From: an uncultured Clostridiaceae bacterium | GTDB lineage: Bacteria > Bacillota > Clostridia > TANB77 > CAG-508 | Direction of reading: 5' to 3' | Assembly (NCBI GenBank): GCA_958417695.1 | Contig: CATZDQ010000003.1 | Coordinates: forward strand, 1-22,315 | Length of the DNA stretch: 22,315 bases | Shown here: positions 21,798 to 22,315 of the stretch, piece after piece | Numbering within the stretch: the stretch's first letter is position 1 | How the letters are laid out: each line of letters begins with the position of its first letter | The notes under the pieces: generated by a model | Databases searched by the model: none | What the model was told of the DNA's origin: nothing | What the model saw: only the letters and a program-made list of their open reading frames with translations | Position numbers and translations under genes: made by a program

Positions 21798-21971
21798 ATG
21801 AATTATATGTATTTAATGAAAAAAATAGCAGAATCTGTAAATGTAGATAATGAAAAGGTATCTACTATAGGAGAAGCAGTATCTAAAAATGAGAGTATTT
21901 TTAATAAAGAACAATATGAAGAACAAATGAACAAATTTTTAAATGGAGAATTAAAAGATTTATATTGTTAA
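21798..21971 (+). CDS. 57-aa peptide, candidate substrate of the radical SAM pair
   Basis: ATG at 21798 has AAAGGAG at a good distance; the longer in-frame ATG at 21756 lies inside enzyme B and has no ribosome binding site. The product starts MNYMYLMKKIAESVNVDNEK and ends NKFLNGELKDLYC. It is hydrophilic, mostly helical and acidic, with a single Cys as the very last residue. Position (last gene of a radical SAM operon), size and composition fit a RiPP precursor with a helical leader and a short C-terminal core. However, no cleavage motif or known family was recognised, so this is an inference. It could also be an accessory small protein that binds the enzymes. Confidence 0.7.
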   Translation: MNYMYLMKKIAESVNVDNEKVSTIGEAVSKNESIFNKEQYEEQMNKFLNGELKDLYC

Positions 21972-22058
21972 GATTTAAAGTAAAAGAAAATCACAAGGAA
22001 AAAGTAGATATTATGATAAGAATATAGAATTAATTAAGAAAGTATATCTAATAGCCAT

Positions 22059-22098
22059 AAAAAATATACAAGGTATTTAATTGCCTTGTATATTTTTT
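22059..22098. terminator. Bidirectional terminator between the radical SAM operon and tRNA-Pro
   Basis: A perfect 15-bp stem AAAAAATATACAAGG / CCTTGTATATTTTTT (22059-22073 with 22084-22098), 10-nt loop. The A and T runs give a T-tract on either strand. The 87 nt between the peptide stop codon and this hairpin hold nothing else I can identify. Confidence 0.88.
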
Positions 22099-22137
22099 AT
22101 TGAATATATCCATATAATTACTTTTTGCAACCTTGTA

Positions 22138-22213
22138 TGGTCGAGGTGACAGGGATCGAACCTGCGACCTCATGGTCCCAAACCACGCGCGCTACCAACT
22201 GCGCTACACCTCG
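22138..22213 (-). tRNA. tRNA-Pro (anticodon UGG), CCA encoded
   Basis: A 76-nt cloverleaf on the - strand. Acceptor CGAGGTG pairs with CACCTCG, with discriminator A and CCA encoded (complement of 22138-22140). The D arm contains AGCGCAGTTGGTAGCGC. The anticodon loop TTTGGGA has anticodon TGG. The T arm has GTTCGATCC. The sequence matches the usual bacterial tRNA-Pro(UGG) layout. Confidence 0.95.
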
Positions 22214-22233
22214 ATAATTCATAATGCTTATAT

Positions 22234-22262
22234 ATAATAGCATATTATTTTTATAAATTCAA
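22234..22262 (-). promoter_or_regulatory. Promoter of tRNA-Pro
   Basis: On the - strand: TTGAAT (22262-22257), 17-nt spacer, TATTAT (22239-22234) preceded by an extended TGC. It lies 21 nt before the mature tRNA 5' end, the same distance as for tRNA-Lys. Confidence 0.75.
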
Positions 22263-22315
22263 GACTTTTTTAAGATTTTTTCAAAATTCTATTGAAATTC
22301 CATTCTATTCAATGT

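Noticed and set aside
22084..22140. Repeat of CCTTGTAT at the terminator and at the tRNA-Pro 3' end as a possible integration scar
   Set aside because: Eight bases is too short, and there is no integrase or any other mobile-element gene nearby.
22291..22313. Dyad ATTGAA-N11-TTCAAT near the right edge
   Set aside because: Arms of 6 bp in AT-rich DNA at the window edge are easily due to chance, and no gene context is visible.
1..22315. CRISPR array, insertion sequence or prophage
   Set aside because: No regularly spaced repeats and no transposase, integrase or phage structural gene was seen on either strand.

Overview
The window looks like a chromosomal piece of a low-GC Gram-positive bacterium, most likely an anaerobic gut-type member of the Clostridia. 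The coding DNA is roughly 27-32% GC by hand counts. The -35/-10 boxes and Shine-Dalgarno sites are close to the Firmicutes consensus. The gene content (VanW-like protein, CmpB-type permease, DUF378 protein, YbiT-like ABC-F protein, Tex, HD-GYP regulator, FAD/Rieske oxidoreductase) fits Clostridia. The species cannot be named from sequence reading alone.

Positions 1-8100 are mostly housekeeping, on the + strand: the 3' end of a VanW-family gene, tRNA-Lys(CUU), a CmpB-type membrane protein, a CorA-type transporter, a DUF378 protein, an ABC-F ATPase, a GNAT acetyltransferase and Tex. Most of these units have a readable promoter and a hairpin terminator. Two small orphan genes (1496-1774, - strand; 8244-8708, + strand) stand out at about 40-45% GC. 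Each sits next to a GC-rich hairpin unlike the AT-rich terminators of its neighbours, so both look acquired.

Positions 8762-16292 (- strand) form the first candidate system. A single-module nonribosomal peptide synthetase (C-A-T-R, 1437 aa, adenylation code reading as glycine) is followed 26 nt later by a six-TM histidine kinase. Next comes a separately promoted response regulator with an HD-GYP domain. The promoters of the NRPS and the HD-GYP gene share the same -35 box with the same flanking T-run, the same 16-nt spacer and the same -10 box. A working hypothesis is that a reductively released N-acyl amino aldehyde (or alcohol) is made, and perhaps sensed, by this set, with cyclic-di-GMP turnover as the output.

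Positions 16482-19613 (+ strand) are a tight three-gene operon: a membrane-anchored HtrA-type protease with a PDZ domain, a YhfW-like FAD oxidoreductase with a C-terminal Rieske domain, and a 127-aa charged protein of unknown function. This suggests envelope or redox stress handling.

Positions 19612-22100 hold the second candidate system. Two tandem, clearly paralogous radical SAM enzymes overlap by 20 nt and are followed 13 nt later by a 57-aa peptide ending in Tyr-Cys. Divergent from them is a 47-aa protein gene with a full promoter, a strong ribosome binding site and a terminator of its own. This resembles a small RiPP-type locus (ribosomally made, post-translationally modified peptide), but the modification cannot be inferred. 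The window ends with tRNA-Pro(UGG) on the - strand, convergent with the radical SAM operon across a shared bidirectional terminator.
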